DNA from: Prorocentrum cordatum
Lineage: Eukaryota; Sar; Dinophyceae; Prorocentrales; Prorocentraceae
DNA length: 64,000 bases
Assembly: GCA_963575745.1 (NCBI GenBank)
Contig: CAUYUJ010015838.1
Span: 311,001 to 375,000, forward strand
Reading direction: 5' to 3'
Shown: one piece after another, positions 10,211 to 21,361 of the stretch
Position numbering within the stretch: the stretch's first letter is position 1
Layout: every line of letters starts with the position of its first letter
The notes under the pieces: model-generated
Database searches by the model: none
The model's input: only the letters and a program-made list of their open reading frames with translations
What the model was told of the DNA's origin: nothing
Made by a program: the position numbers and the translations under genes

Positions 10211-12239
10211 TTCTGGGTCGGCGGCACCAGCCATAAGGCCTTCACAATCGGCTTATGCATTTGCTGTCTTTCGGGGCAACGAAGGGAGAACACGCTGACG
10301 GGGGCAACAACGGCGGCGTTATATGGACATGTTTTGTCTGGGGAAACCGCACAAACATGTACACTAAGGTATGCGGGTTTCCGCCCGACATATATGTGTA
10401 CGCACTCGGCTGAAAGTCTCGCACTTGCGAACCTATCCCCAACAATGGTGGGCAGGACAGACCATTCCATCCAGCTTCCTCCGGGGGGGCTGCAGCTTCG
10501 TTGACATGTCCCTGTCCCCCCCGAGATGCGGGGAGGGGGAGCGAATGCGAAGGTGGCCGAGGGAGCCCGTTCGCGCCCCTCTCTGCTCCCCCGCCGATCC
10601 CCCCCTCACCTTCGGGCCACGCGCGCATGGGAATATCACTCACATCGACCCGTGTGGCAACTCGTGGGAGCCCCCCCCCCACGTCAGCCTGTTCGCTCTC
10701 ACGAATCGGCGCTCGACGCTACTCGACGACTATCGACGCAAAAAACGGCACTAGTCGACGATCAATCGGCGCTTTCTCATCGAGTACCAGACATTAGGGC
10801 ACGCGAATGCATTCCACAGGCGAAATTCTGAGGATATACAAGGCTCCCATGACTTGCTACCGACCCTGGCAGAGCAAGGACAGGACGGGTATAATCTACC
10901 GCACGCCCAAGGCGCGCCAGCAATGTCTGCGCTCATGCAAGCGAAAGAACCTGCTCGATCGGCAGGCGCACGCACACCATCAACACCACATACTCTAGAA
11001 GAACGTGCGGGCGTAATTGCTTAATTCACTCCATTCCGGCCCCCCCCCGGTTTTCTGAACGTGTATGTCGTTCGCAGGCGTCAGGGTCCCAGGGTAGAAC
11101 ACAGAATCCCAGTGGACACTGCTCCCCGCCTTGGGGATGGAGTGAAACCGTTCGGTTTCTCTCTCACTCCAAACCAAATATTTTGCAGCAGGGAGCCTCG
11201 GGTATGAGACGAAGCCCCACTTTGACACCAGCAGCGTTCAGATTTGCTCAAGTTTGTGAGGAGGGGCAAATGGAAGCGCCTGGGGACGGGCCTCATCAAG
11301 GATTTAGGAAACTCGAACCGATTCCAACACTAAAAGAACTTTAGCCCACCACTCTCAGTGCACTCAATGCCTGTGTCTCGAGCGAAACACGGTACAAGCA
11401 TACACTCTCGGAACTCCGCCCTGATTTCTTGGATCGGCGCTGGACCCCACTCCCTGGCGCGCGGTGCGCGCCGGGGGCGGCGCTGGAGGCGCCGCCAGGA
11501 AGGCTCAGCACTGATCCAACAAATCCGCGCGGAACTCCGACCACCCGTGCTTATGATGTTTCTTGTTCCTCGAGTGCCCCCCCCTCTTGGGCAGGCACCT
11601 CAGGCACATGCGGTCAAGCGAACTCGCCGTCTTGTCCATCGCCAGCAGGCCTCGCGGCGAGCGGAGGAGGTGTCGGCGGGGCGGCGAGGAGAGCGGGCGG
11701 AGCGCCGAAATCCTGCGAGGCCAGCGTGGCCTGCATCGAACCGCGAAGTCGGACATCGTATCGTACACGGATCGGATCGCCAACGAATCGAATCTCCACA
11801 CACCGAGTCGAGATCGGATCGCTGCGCCCGGCTCCGGCTGGGCCCCCACCGGCGCCGGCGAATCGAACCGAACCGAGTGGAATCGGAAGCGCGTTCGGCG
11901 GCGAAGCGAATCGCATCGTAGCGGATCGTAGGCGGTCCTGCGAAAGCCAGGCGGCGCCACGTCGGCCCTGCCCTGCCCTTTCCCGCCCGCGAGCGAAGAG
12001 ATGGGTGCCAGCTTAACAGTGGGCCTTGAGAACGGCAAAACATGCTTGTTACGAGTTCCTTGTTTCCGTTCCATTTTCCGGTTCCGTCGCCGTGTGTTGT
12101 TTCCCGTTCCGTTACAAGATTCTGTCGCTGGCTCCCGTTCCGGATCTGAGTCCAACGCCGTTTCTTTTACAACTTGCATCATCAAAGGCCAAAACTCTGG
12201 AAAGGTAAATGAACCCGGCGCGACCCGAATTAGGGGAAA
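10211..12239. other. gene-poor; no supported gene
   Basis: Mixed sequence with many overlapping ORFs but no domain or splice-consistent frame. An ATCGG-rich low-complexity patch lies at 11755-11935, and short TTCCGTTCC-type repeats at 12060-12120. Confidence 0.5.
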
Positions 12240-12420
12240 GCTTCCTATTGCATGGGCGCAATGCTTGGCATTGCTTGGCATTCCTTGGCGTTGCTTGGCA
12301 TTGCTTCGGGGAGCCCAAAGTAAACGGGGAACCCGGGAAACCCGAGGAAGCCGAGGAGGCCGAGTAATCCCAGGGGAACGGGCAAAGTAGGGTCCCGAGA
12401 CGCCAATCTTTCACCAAGTA
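12240..12420 (+). repeat. second composite family, copy 1 (GCATTGCTTG array)
   Basis: Decamers GCATTGCTTG (12256-12306) are followed by AACCCGGGAA / ACCCGAGGAA-type units. The same pairing recurs, longer, at 17866-18230. Confidence 0.7.
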
Positions 12421-12667
12421 AGAATCCCAGAGGCAAGCCTAATTCTGGAAAACACGCCATGCCGCTCCCAAGACCCAGTAAGGGCGTCAGCAGGGGGGCC
12501 CTCTGTCCGCCAGCGTCTCCTTCGACCTGGTCTTACTTCCCAGAACTCTTGTTGGGTACCCGCCACTGTACGGCAGGCGCTGCGTGGAGCGTCCGCAGGT
12601 CACTGGCGAGAGTCCTATTTCTGGACGATGTAGCCGCCTATAGAACATATGTGTACAAATGCACCAG

Positions 12668-12688
12668 TATATACATATATATATATAT
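12668..12688. repeat. (TA)n
   Basis: Short TA dinucleotide tract. Confidence 0.9.
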
Positions 12689-12707
12689 GAAACATATGTG
12701 TGCGTAT

Positions 12708-13530
12708 CAGAGTGAGGGTGCCAAACGGTAATTTACTGTCCCTCGGCGCGTGGCTGAAGTGAGGTTGTGTGGTGCGGAGTGTTGCTGCTGCTGCTGTTGA
12801 TGTTGCTGTTGTCGGTGTTGCTGAGGTTGTAGCTGACGTAGCTGATTTTGTGGTTGTTGTTGGTGTTATGGTGGATGTTCTTGTGGTTGTGGTTGTCGAT
12901 GTTGCTGTTGCTGTTGATGTTGTTGCATTGTTATTCTTAGTGTTGGTGCTGTTGTGGCTGCTGTTGTTGTCGAATACTCATTTGTATATAATCATATTGC
13001 TGGTCTCCGGAAACGGGTCCGCGCGCTGCCGACCCGACGCGGGCTACATGTCCCTGAAAACGAGGCTCCCGCGCGAGCATTGGCTTGAGTGTAGACGTGT
13101 GCCCTTGGAAACCTGGCTACAACGACCACGGTTCCCGCTCGACGCTTCCTCGCAATTTACCCTGAAACACCGTGGCCAGAGAGGCCCCCGAGCTCAGGGA
13201 CGGCGCTCTCGCTCGAGACTGCTTCGGATCAAGTTGGCGGAGGCCCAGCCACGACGACAAGGGCTCCTGCTCGATACTTCCTCACGATTTACTCCCACAG
13301 ACCCTGGCCAGGAAAGTCCCCGAACTCAGGAACGGCGCTCACGCTCACAGTGATTCAATCAAATTGGTGGAGGCACAACTACGACGACATGGGCTCCCGT
13401 TCGATCCGTCCTCAAGATGTATTCGCGAAGGCCCTTGCCAGAGAGGCCCCCGAATTCAAGAGTGTCGCTCTCGCTCGAGACACCCTCGTCATTCCGTCAA
13501 GAGACACAGGCTGCAGAAGCTCTAAGCGCG
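12708..13530 (-). repeat. long-satellite pieces, reverse orientation
   Basis: An 85-bp block (CAGAGTGAGGGTGCCAAACG ... CGCGTGGCTGAAGTGAGGTT) matches 14870-14935 and, on the other strand, 63690-63765. A (GTT)n tract follows (12775-12985), then degenerate ~41-bp units with TTTACTC and GGCGCTCTCGCTCGAGA cores. These are the reverse complement of the units at 52.4-63.5 kb. Confidence 0.75.
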
Positions 13531-13544
13531 CCCACTGAGGCCCT

Positions 13545-14055
13545 AGCACGCTGCCCACTGAGGCCCTCGGACACTGCCCACAGAGGCCCCCGCGCGCCCA
13601 CAGAGGTTCAGCACGCTGCCCTCTGAAACCCTCGGACACAGCCTACAGAGGACCCAAGCGCGCCCACAGAGGCCCCGGCCGACAAAGGCCCCAGCGCGCT
13701 GCCCGCTGAGGCTCCCGACGCAGCCGACGAAGGCCCCGAGCGCGCCCACAGAGGAAACAGCCAACAGAGGCCCCAAGCGCGCCCACAGAGGCCCCAGCGC
13801 GCTGCCCACTGAGACAACAGACACAGCCGACAGAGGCCAAAGCCCACAGAGGCCCCAAGCGCGCCCACTGAGGCCCAAGCGCGCTGCTCACTGAGGCCCA
13901 CGGACACAGCCCACAGAGGCCGCAAGTGCGCCCACGGAGGCGCCAAGCGCGCCCATGGAGGCCCCCGCGCGCTGCCCCCTGATGCCCCCCAACACAGCCC
14001 ACAGAGGACACAAGCGTGCCCACATATGCCCCAGCCAACAGAGGCCGCGCCCTCA
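13545..14055 (+). repeat. minisatellite, core GCCCACAGAGGCCCC
   Basis: Alternating AGCGCGCCCACAGAGGCCCC and AGCGCGCTGCCCACTGAGGC units, about 20-40 bp each, roughly 20 units. Minus-strand ORFs here (Gly-Leu-Cys-Arg repeats) follow the array. Confidence 0.85.
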
Positions 14056-14057
14056 AC

Positions 14058-14490
14058 AATCAGGAATCACGCTCTCGCTATGGACTTCCTGACGATTGAT
14101 TTGGGAATCGCGCTATCGCTAGAGACTAACTCGCGATCCATACAGGACGCACGCTTCAGCAACCCGGCTGCTCGACCTGGCCGCCTGGGCCTGCCTTCCC
14201 GACCCGCCTTTCGGGTCTACCCGCCCGATCTGCCCGTCTGGTTCTGCAACGTGTTTTTTGTTCCGACCCCCTCTCCTGCCACTTTCTCTCGTGCTCCATC
14301 CTCCTCCCCCTTGTCCCTTCCTTCCATCCGTCCCCTCTTCCCCTGCCTTAGGGGCTGCATGAAGTACACGTTGCAGGTGAGAGAGATATACCCCCAAGGG
14401 GGTACGATCCAAGACGAAGAGGGCGGGTATCGAGGGTTTGGGATATACGCGTTGACTGGACGGCGAACAAAATAAGAACGAACAATATTA
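14058..14490 (-). repeat. long-satellite monomer, reverse orientation (parts C and B)
   Basis: Reads AGGAATCACGCTCTCGC ... GGTCTACCCGCCCGATCTG ... TACCCCCAAGGGGGTACGAT ... GGGTATCGAGGGTTTGGG and ends at a (GTT)n tract. It matches 15240-15690 on the same strand and the complement of 55.9-56.3, 56.6-56.9, 62.0-62.4 and 63.0-63.4 kb. Confidence 0.85.
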
Positions 14491-14611
14491 CTATTATTGT
14501 TGTCGTTGTTGGTGGCATTGTTGTTGTTCCTGTTGTTGTTTGTTGTTGGCGTTGCTGTTGTTGTTATTGTTATTGCTGTTGTTGTTGCTGTTTGTTGTCG
14601 TCGTCCCCCCG

Positions 14612-14818
14612 CGACCTTGCCGGCGACCCTCCCGCGATGTACTTGCGACTTACCTGCGATCCACCCGCGACCCACCCCGCGACCCACCCGCGACCCACCC
14701 GCGACTGGGCCCGCGATTGGGCCCCCGACCTGGCCTGCGACCTTCCCCGCGACCCGGCGGCGACCAACCCGCGACCCAGCCGCGAACCACCCGCGACCCA
14801 TCCCGCGCAACACCACAC
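14612..14818 (+). repeat. minisatellite GCGACCCACCC
   Basis: About 18 units of 10-11 bp (GCGACCCACCC, GCGACCTGCCT and similar). Also at 15796-16056 and, reverse complemented, 62720-62950. Confidence 0.9.
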
Positions 14819-14834
14819 TGCTTTAACGAGAAAT

Positions 14835-15690
14835 CGGCGCCTGCGGCGGAGTCGTTTTTCAGAGTGAAGGGGCCGAACGGTTATTCTCTGTCCCTGGGCG
14901 CGTGGCAGAAGTGAGGTTCTGCGGTGCGGATTGTTGTCGTGGTTGCTGTTGCTGCTGAGTTCCCACTACTGAAGAATACCTATTGCTGGTCCCCCCCAGG
15001 GCACGCTGTTTTTCTTAAGTTGAAGCGCCCTTCCATGGACTCGCACCCTGTTTTTTTTTGTCCGGGAGAATCTTGGGTCTCAGAATTGGGCTCCTGGCCC
15101 CAGGGTTACAACAGCAACGGCTCCCGCCGTACACTTCCCCACAAGGATTCCCACATCGCGCGCTCGCGCGGGCGTCCTCACAATTCATGCAGAAATCGCA
15201 CTCTCCCGTGGGACTTTCTCGCAGTTTAGTCAGACGCCGCGCCCTCGACACTTAGGAATCACGCTCTCGCTTTGGCCTATCTCACGAGTTACCTGGGAAC
15301 CGCGCTATTGCCCGAGACTCGCGATTCATGTAGGACGCACGCTTCGGCAACTCGCCTGTCCGACCTGGCCGCCTGGGCCCGCCTTCCCGATCCGCCTGTT
15401 AGGGTCTACCCGCCCGATCTGCCCGTTTGGTTCTGCCACGTACTTTCTGCTCCTAGCCCCTCTCCTGCTACTCTCTCTCTCGTGCTCCATTCTCCTCCCT
15501 CCCCCTTGTCCCTTTCTTCCATCCGTCACCTCTTCCCCTGCCGTAGTGGCTGCATGACATACACGTTTCAGGTAAGAGAGATATACCCCAAAGGGGGTAC
15601 AATCGAAGACGAAGAGGGTGGGTATCGAGGGTTTGGGGTATACGTGTTTAATGGCACGCAGATAAGAGCGAACATACTTAAAAGGTATGT
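14835..15690 (-). repeat. long-satellite monomer, reverse orientation (D, C, B)
   Basis: An almost complete monomer: an 85-bp block (14870-14935), part D (14990-15120, GGGTTACAACAGCAACGGCTC), ~41-bp units (15120-15330) and part B (15330-15690), ending at a (TTG)n tract (15690-15800). Confidence 0.85.
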
Positions 15691-15795
15691 TGTTGTGGTG
15701 GTGGTGGTGGTTTGTTGCTGTTGCTGTTGTTGCTGTTGCTGTTGCTGTTGCTGTTGTTGTTGTTGTTGTTGCTGTTGCTGTTGTCATTGTTTGTT

Positions 15796-16056
15796 GTGTT
15801 CGTCCGCTCCGCGACCCGGCCCGCGACTCAACCGCGACCCACTGGCAGCCTACTGGAGACCCACTGGCGACCCACCCCGCGACACGTCCGCGACCCACCC
15901 GTGACCCACCCCGCGACCCGCCCGCGACCCACCCGTGACCCACCCGCGACCTGCTCGCGACCCACCCGCGACCCACCCGCGACCCACCCGCGACCCAGCG
16001 CGCGACCCACCCCGCGACCCACCCGCGACCCAGCGCGCGACCCACCCACATTGCAA
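15796..16056 (+). repeat. minisatellite GCGACCCACCC, second array
   Basis: About 23 units, again directly after a long-satellite monomer and its (TTG)n tract, as at 14.6 kb. Confidence 0.9.
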
Positions 16057-16059
16057 TCA

Positions 16060-16265
16060 CGAAAAATCAGCGCCTGCGGCGGCTGCGTTCGTTCGTTGTA
16101 CGACCCGTAAAAATTAGGCGCCTGCGGCGGGCTTCTTCAGAACCTCGCAGACTGCTGACGTCCCCGCCGTCCCCCCCTCTTTTCCGCAACTGCGGGCGGG
16201 CTGCTTCAGAGCCTCGCAGACTGCCGACGCCCCCGCCACCCCCTCACTGTTGTCTGCGACTGTGG
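16060..16265 (+). repeat. ~70-bp tandem pair, core CTTCAGAGCCTCGCAGACTG
   Basis: After GCGCCTGCGGCGG boxes, two units (about 16125-16193 and 16194-16265) share CTTCAGANCCTCGCAGACTG and CCCCGCCNTCCCC. The reverse complement is at 62586-62715, again beside a GACCCACCC-type array. Confidence 0.7.
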
Positions 16266-16301
16266 AGTGCTACGCATACACACATATTCCCTTATCTATA
16301 T

Positions 16302-16326
16302 TTATATATATATATATATATATATG
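16302..16326. repeat. (TA)n
   Basis: TA dinucleotide tract of about 25 bp. Confidence 0.9.
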
Positions 16327-16489
16327 TACAAACAATCCGGGCGGAACGCGAAAGGGATCCCCCCCCCGAAACTGGACTCCTGGGGTCTGGGGCTTTGGGA
16401 TCCTCTGGACGGGCCTCGAAGCGGCCCCCCGGGCCTCGCAGGGCGTTTTGCCAAGCCTTCCCAGCACACCTATGGCGATCAGGGGGGTC

Positions 16490-16960
16490 ATCGGAGACGT
16501 CCCAGAGACCCCCAAGACAAAACAAGAGCGCTCCAGATGGCCCAAGAGGCCTCCAAGACGGTCCCAAAATGGCCTCCAAGAGCACTCCCAAGAAGGCCCC
16601 AAGAGGCACAAATCATTGATCTTCTTTTGGTTTTTGGTGAATTTGGGGGTTCTCCTCTTTTCGGCTTCCCGACGCTCCAAGACGGCGGTCTTCTGGGCGT
16701 CCGAAGCCGCCTGGGAGGCTCCCAAATCGCCCCACAACCATCCGAAAGGGCTTCCGGGCAGTCCAAGAGAGCCCGAAAACGGCATAACACGGGTCCAAGA
16801 TGGCCCTCAGAGAGCACCATGGCGGCCCAAGATGGCCCCAAGACACCCTCCGAAGCATTCCAAATCGTGACACGGTCGTTCAGGGAGACCGCGGTTGGAT
16901 GCAGGGTGGCCCGAGGAAGCCCCCAGAGGCCCTCAAAATAAGCCCAAGAGGCCTCCAGAA
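16490..16960 (+). repeat. degenerate CCAAGAGGCC minisatellite
   Basis: Units of about 12 bp such as GGCCTCCAAGAC, CCCAAGAGGCC and GGCCCCAAGAGG, interrupted at 16610-16690. No coding frame is supported. The same family surrounds the retrotransposon at 20.9 and 36.1 kb. Confidence 0.75.
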
Positions 16961-17249
16961 GGCCTTAAGAATGCCTGAAACAACTTTTGTGAGCCCCCCA
17001 GAGGCTCTCCAAGGAGGAGCCTCCGCAAAAAAGAGCTGCGGAGGATGGGGAGAATGCGCAGGGTATGGCGAATCTGAAGAAAAGGAAACATGGAGGAAGG
17101 ATAACGAATAACATTGTTATAGCGGCGATGACGGAAAAGGCAACAAGGAATTATCGCTAAATTGTCGGCTTGACCTTCCTGCTATTCCGCCTGCGCACAA
17201 AACTTCAAGGACCAAGGTGCACGGCGCGAAGCGCCAATGCAGTCTGGTA

Positions 17250-17343
17250 TGTATATATATAAATATATATACATGTATGTATGTATACACATGTCTACAT
17301 ATATATATATATATATATATACATGTATATATATATTTATGTA
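17250..17343. repeat. (TA)n with ATGT interruptions
   Basis: About 95 bp of TA and ATGTAT repeats. Confidence 0.9.
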
Positions 17344-17384
17344 TAGCACACGAAATAAAAGCACACTCAGTGGATGGTTTGAAA

Positions 17385-17610
17385 TTTCGTGATATGGATA
17401 TTGAGATCGATGGTGAGAACGATAATGAGACCGATAGTGGGCTCGACAGTAAGGACGATAGTAAGGACGATCGTGAGAGCGATCGTGAAGTCGATTCAGT
17501 GAGATCCATAGTCAGATCGATCTTGAGATCGCTCGTGCGATCTATAATGGGATCGATTGTGAGATGGATAGAGGTGTGTAGTAAGATCGATGGTGAGACC
17601 GATCGATAAA
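17385..17610 (-). repeat. GATCGATAGTGA array (reverse of the ATCGAT family)
   Basis: Degenerate 12-mers with GATCGAT, GACGATAGT and GAGATCGAT cores: the reverse complement of the arrays at 4883-5225 and 18362-18685. No GGGACACC array is attached. Confidence 0.85.
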
Positions 17611-17617
17611 GAGATCG

Positions 17618-17750
17618 ACCAAGAACCCGGGAACCCGGAAACCCGGTAACCCCGCCGCCCACCGAAATCGGTCCAGAACCAACAACCGGGAACCCGGGAA
17701 CCCGGAACCGGAACCCGGGAACCCCGCCGCCTACCGAAATCAGCCTGGAA
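17618..17750 (+). repeat. AACCCGGG minisatellite and ~100-bp tandem pair
   Basis: GAACCCGGGAACCCGG units are followed by CCGCCNACCGAAATC; the block occurs twice (about 17622-17672 and 17682-17745). A diverged relative (CCTACCGAAATC ... TTTCGCCAAATC) is at 45850-45980. Confidence 0.7.
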
Positions 17751-17865
17751 CTTTCGCCAAATCTTTCAATCTCCGCTAGAGCCCCTTCAGTGCAAGCACT
17801 GATTGGGGACTATATGAGTATACATGCACACATCAAACATGAATCGGGCGCAACCTGGCATGAGC

Positions 17866-18230
17866 GCTCTGCGTGGCGTTGCGTGGCATTGCTTGGCATT
17901 GCATGGCAATTTGCTCGGCATTGCTTGGCATGGCAGTGCAGGGCGTTGCTTGGCATTGCTTTGCGCTGCTTGGCAGTGCGTGGCGAGGCAGCAAGGAACC
18001 AAGACCAAGGAACCAGGGAACCCAGCAACCCAAACAAAGACAATGGAACCAAGGAAGCAAGATCAAAGAACCAAGGAGCCAATACAGCGAATACCAAGTA
18101 GCCAAGAAAATCAGCCCAAGGAAGCAAGACCCAGGAACCAAGGCACCAGGCCCAATGAATCAAGAAAACAAGACAGAGGAAACAAGACCAAACCACCCAG
18201 GAATCTGGGGACGGAAATGAGGAAACATAA
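17866..18230 (+). repeat. second composite family, copy 2
   Basis: A GCATTGCTTG-type decamer array (17870-17985) is followed by GGAACCAAGA / AAGCAAGACC decamers to about 18200. The array order matches 12240-12420. Confidence 0.75.
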
Positions 18231-18304
18231 CAACCCAAGGAATGCCGGCTGGCGCATGCCCCGCACCCACCGTCTCTTCAGCACACATAAGAAGCCCTTC
18301 GGCA

Positions 18305-19290
18305 TAGCCTACCTATACGACCATCCCTGGGGTGATAAGGAGGTTCGGGGGGGAGGAACCAACGTCTCACTGAATCGATCTCATTATCGATCTCGTTATC
18401 GGTCTCACTATCGAATATCATAGTGGGTGTCGCTATCGCTCTCACTATCATTATTACTATCGATCTCACTACCGATCTCGCAATCGACCGCACAATCGAT
18501 CTCACTGTCGATCTCACCATAGATCTTAGGGTCGATCCACTGTCGATCTCACCATCGATTTCACTATCGATCTCACTATCGGTCTCACTATTGATCTCAC
18601 GATCGGACTCACAATCGATCTCACTATCGATATCGTTGTCGATCTCCTTATCTATCTCACTATCGATCGCACTATCTATCTCATGGGACACCACGGGACA
18701 CCGCGGGTTTCAACGGGACACCAAAAGACACCATCACAAAACACCACGGGACAACATCACGGGACAGAACAGGACACCGCGGGACACCGCGGGACACCAC
18801 AAGACACCGCGTGACACCATCACAGGACACCACGGGACACCACAGGACACTAGAGGACCCCATCACGGGACACCACAAGACACCGCGGGACACCGCGGGA
18901 CATCGCGGGACACCACGGGACACCACGGGGCACCATCGGGACACCACGGCGGGACACCACGGGACACCATCGACACACCACCAAGACGCCATCGGGACAC
19001 CAATCGAGACACCGCGTGACACCACGGGACACCATCGGGACACCACGGCGGGATAACTTCGGCACCCGCCCGCCGCGCGGCCTGGAGGGGGTGGCGGACT
19101 TCTGTCCTCGCCACACCCTGGCCAGAAGAGGGTTCATTCCTCTCGCCTCTCGCCCGCCCACGCAGCTTCGCCTTGCCCGCCCGCGCGACACGAACCCGAA
19201 ACAGAAACCGATTTCCCAATGAGGGGCTCTCCGTTCCACTTTGATCTCACCTCCCCACCTCCGACTGTGGGGCTCCAACATACAATTCCT
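18305..19290 (+). repeat. composite dispersed element, copy 2
   Basis: Head ACCTATACGACCATCCCTG and GGTGATAAGGAGGTT (18310-18345), ATCGATCTCACT array (18362-18685), GGGACACCRC array (18686-19055), tail CCACGCAGCTTCGCC ... GGGGCTCTCCGTTCCACTT ... CCTCCGAC (19150-19265). It has the same four parts in the same order as 4815-5600, with a longer decamer array. Confidence 0.85.
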
Positions 19291-19529
19291 TGGATTCTGA
19301 GCGCTCATATGCGCTGCTTCCGAAACTTCCCGCGTGACTTCTCCCGACGCCTCGACGGCGTGGTTCTGAATCCAAGCCTCAAACGTGGCGCAAGGTGGTC
19401 CCAGGAACTCGTGCTGGAGCCGTCTTCTGAATCTCTTGGGCTGGGCCAGTCCACCAGGCTAAAATGTAACAACATACGCTGTGGCATCAACTGGCAAAGA
19501 TAGCCTTGTTTGCTATAAGAACGTCTAAG

Positions 19530-19800
19530 ACTCAAGACGGCCAAACAGGCCCAACATGTCGCCCAAGGACGGCCCCTGAGACCCGCAGAAAAACACACCA
19601 GCGCCTGACACGTGGAAGCCTTCCCTCCGAGGCGGCCCCGCGATCCCCCAGAGACCTCAAGAAGACCCCTGAGCGGTCCCCAGAAGGCCCCAAGAAGTCA
19701 TCAAGGCCCCCCAATAATAAGTCCTGAGGAGGCCCCCCGGATACGTGCAAGATGATCTCACAAAGCTCCCGAGAGGCCACCCACAAGTTCCGTGTCCACG
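19530..19800 (+). repeat. degenerate CCAAGAGGCC minisatellite
   Basis: Units such as GGCCCCAAGAAG and TCCCGAGAGGCC, ending at a CAGGCACGGTG box (19805) also present at 4745. Confidence 0.65.
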
Positions 19801-20946
19801 GTTCAGGCACGGTGGCGGGTGGCGGGTTAGGTCGAAGGCCGCTGGATCAGATCTACTCTGTGTACATACCAGCGCGGGGCAATGCGCGAGGCCCAGATAG
19901 GTAGCAACCCAAAACACACAAAGAAGAACTGACCACAAACGTGTTGGCTGCTATTCTCCGCTACTTCTCGCCGTCACGGCATAATCAGACAGCACACCAC
20001 AATCCGGAGGCGAGCCTGGCGGATAATTCTGAAGAACTCCTGGAAGGGCGCGCAATTACCGCGAAATGTTTGAATGTTTCATCACGGCTGCACCTTCGCC
20101 TCCTCCCTTCATCATCCCCCATCCTTCTCGCCTAGCCTTTCTCCCCTCCTTCCTCGTGCTTATCCTCATCCTCCTACCTCTTTTTTCCTCTCAGCACTGC
20201 AATACTCATCAACACTGTGTCAACTCACTCCTGCCCTACGCGCGCAGTTGAAATGGGAACTACGCCGCAACATGCACACGCCCTCTTCCCTTGGCACTTC
20301 CAATGTTTTCCGCTCGCCATCTTTATTTTGCGGTCCATGCAAGTCGGATCCCGCAAATGCAAGTCGACTTTGAAATCACACGCTAACCCTCCTGGGCGGT
20401 TCCCGCTAGGAGCAGGTGGGCAAACAGGGGAGGTGTCAAAGAGGTGGGGTGAACCGATGAGAAGCAAATCAAGCGCAGAACCGCCCTCGAGACATTCTCT
20501 TCTGAACAACTCTCATCTGTAAGCGCGCGGGAAGCTTCCATGAAGCTCCCCAACGGATCCGATGCCGGCTGGCTGCGAAGCCTCCATCTGGTTCTGGACG
20601 AACGCTGTTCGTGCTCAGAGCGTCTAGTGCTGCAACATCAGATTGGGCGCTGAACATGGATGTACGTCTCATCCGATGAACAGCCAGGCGTGGGATAACC
20701 GTGACGGGCTCAGCTGCTCAACTGCGCCGTTGGCCCGATGACGGGAGCCGGCTCGCAAGTGTGAGTGAGCTAGCTCATCGCAAGTCATGCGCCCCTGGGG
20801 GGATCAAATCCCACCAGCCCTTTGGGCGTAGGTGGCTTGACGAGTTTTGTTTTTCTCTCCCTCCCCCCCCCGCCTCCCCCCCCCCCCTGGGCCTGGGAAA
20901 ACGAGGGGGCGGGTAGTTAGAGCGTCCAAGATGGCCCAAGGTGGCT
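19801..20946. other. no supported gene
   Basis: Mostly unique sequence. A weak tRNA-promoter-like pair (TAGCTCATCG, then GGATCAAATCC about 33 bp on, near 20774 and 20807) is present, but no cloverleaf can be drawn. The last ~25 bp are CCAAGATGGCC repeats into which the retrotransposon inserted. Confidence 0.5.
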
Positions 20947-20951
20947 CCAAG

Positions 20952-21204
20952 AGTTTGAAAGAGGTTGGGAGGCCCAACCAGCAGCTTCGCCCTAGGCGAA
21001 GCCCAGCTCCCGCTCTGTTATACCGTACTAGCGATAGTCCCAGTAGTAGGGGGCGAGCCATCTCGAGCAGTTTTGGTATCGAGCGCAAATGGTACACCTC
21101 GCGCTGAGGTGTAGTCAAAGCTGGGCGGCCGGCCGCTTTGAGCCAAGCAGCCGCGGATGCACGTTCGTTTCCACTCACATGCAACACCCAGCTCACTTTA
21201 GAGT
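20952..21204 (-). repeat. 3' LTR of the copia element
   Basis: Aligns end to end with 35828-36081, including TTCGCCCTAGGCGAA and GGGCGGCCGGCCGC. No purine-rich tract is seen on the sense strand just before it; the adjacent sense sequence is C-rich. Confidence 0.85.
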
Positions 21205-21361
21205 CGGGGGGGGAGGGAGACGAAGCGTAAATCCGCTGACTCTATACAGCAGGTACAGCAGCGACTATTTACAAGACGGCAGCAAAAGGGCGGGGCCGTA
21301 AGGAAAGTGGACCCGCACGCAAGTTGCCTTGCCTGCATTATAGTGTGCATACGAGTACTCC

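Noticed and set aside
9073-10470. 465-codon minus-strand ORF as a gene
   Set aside because: Most of it is poly-Asp, poly-Gly and Gly-Arg translated from GTC, CTC and GGCCC repeats.
12769-13353. 194-codon plus-strand ORF (Val-rich start)
   Set aside because: The valine run is a (GTT)n tract, and the rest is part C of the long satellite.
14217-16060. 199- and 244-codon minus-strand ORFs (Gly-Trp-Val-Ala repeats)
   Set aside because: They cross GCGACCCACCC arrays and the reverse-oriented long satellite; no domain, only periodicity.
20755-20830. tRNA gene or tRNA-derived SINE
   Set aside because: TAGCTCATCG and GGATCAAATCC resemble A and B boxes at the right distance, but no acceptor stem or cloverleaf can be formed.
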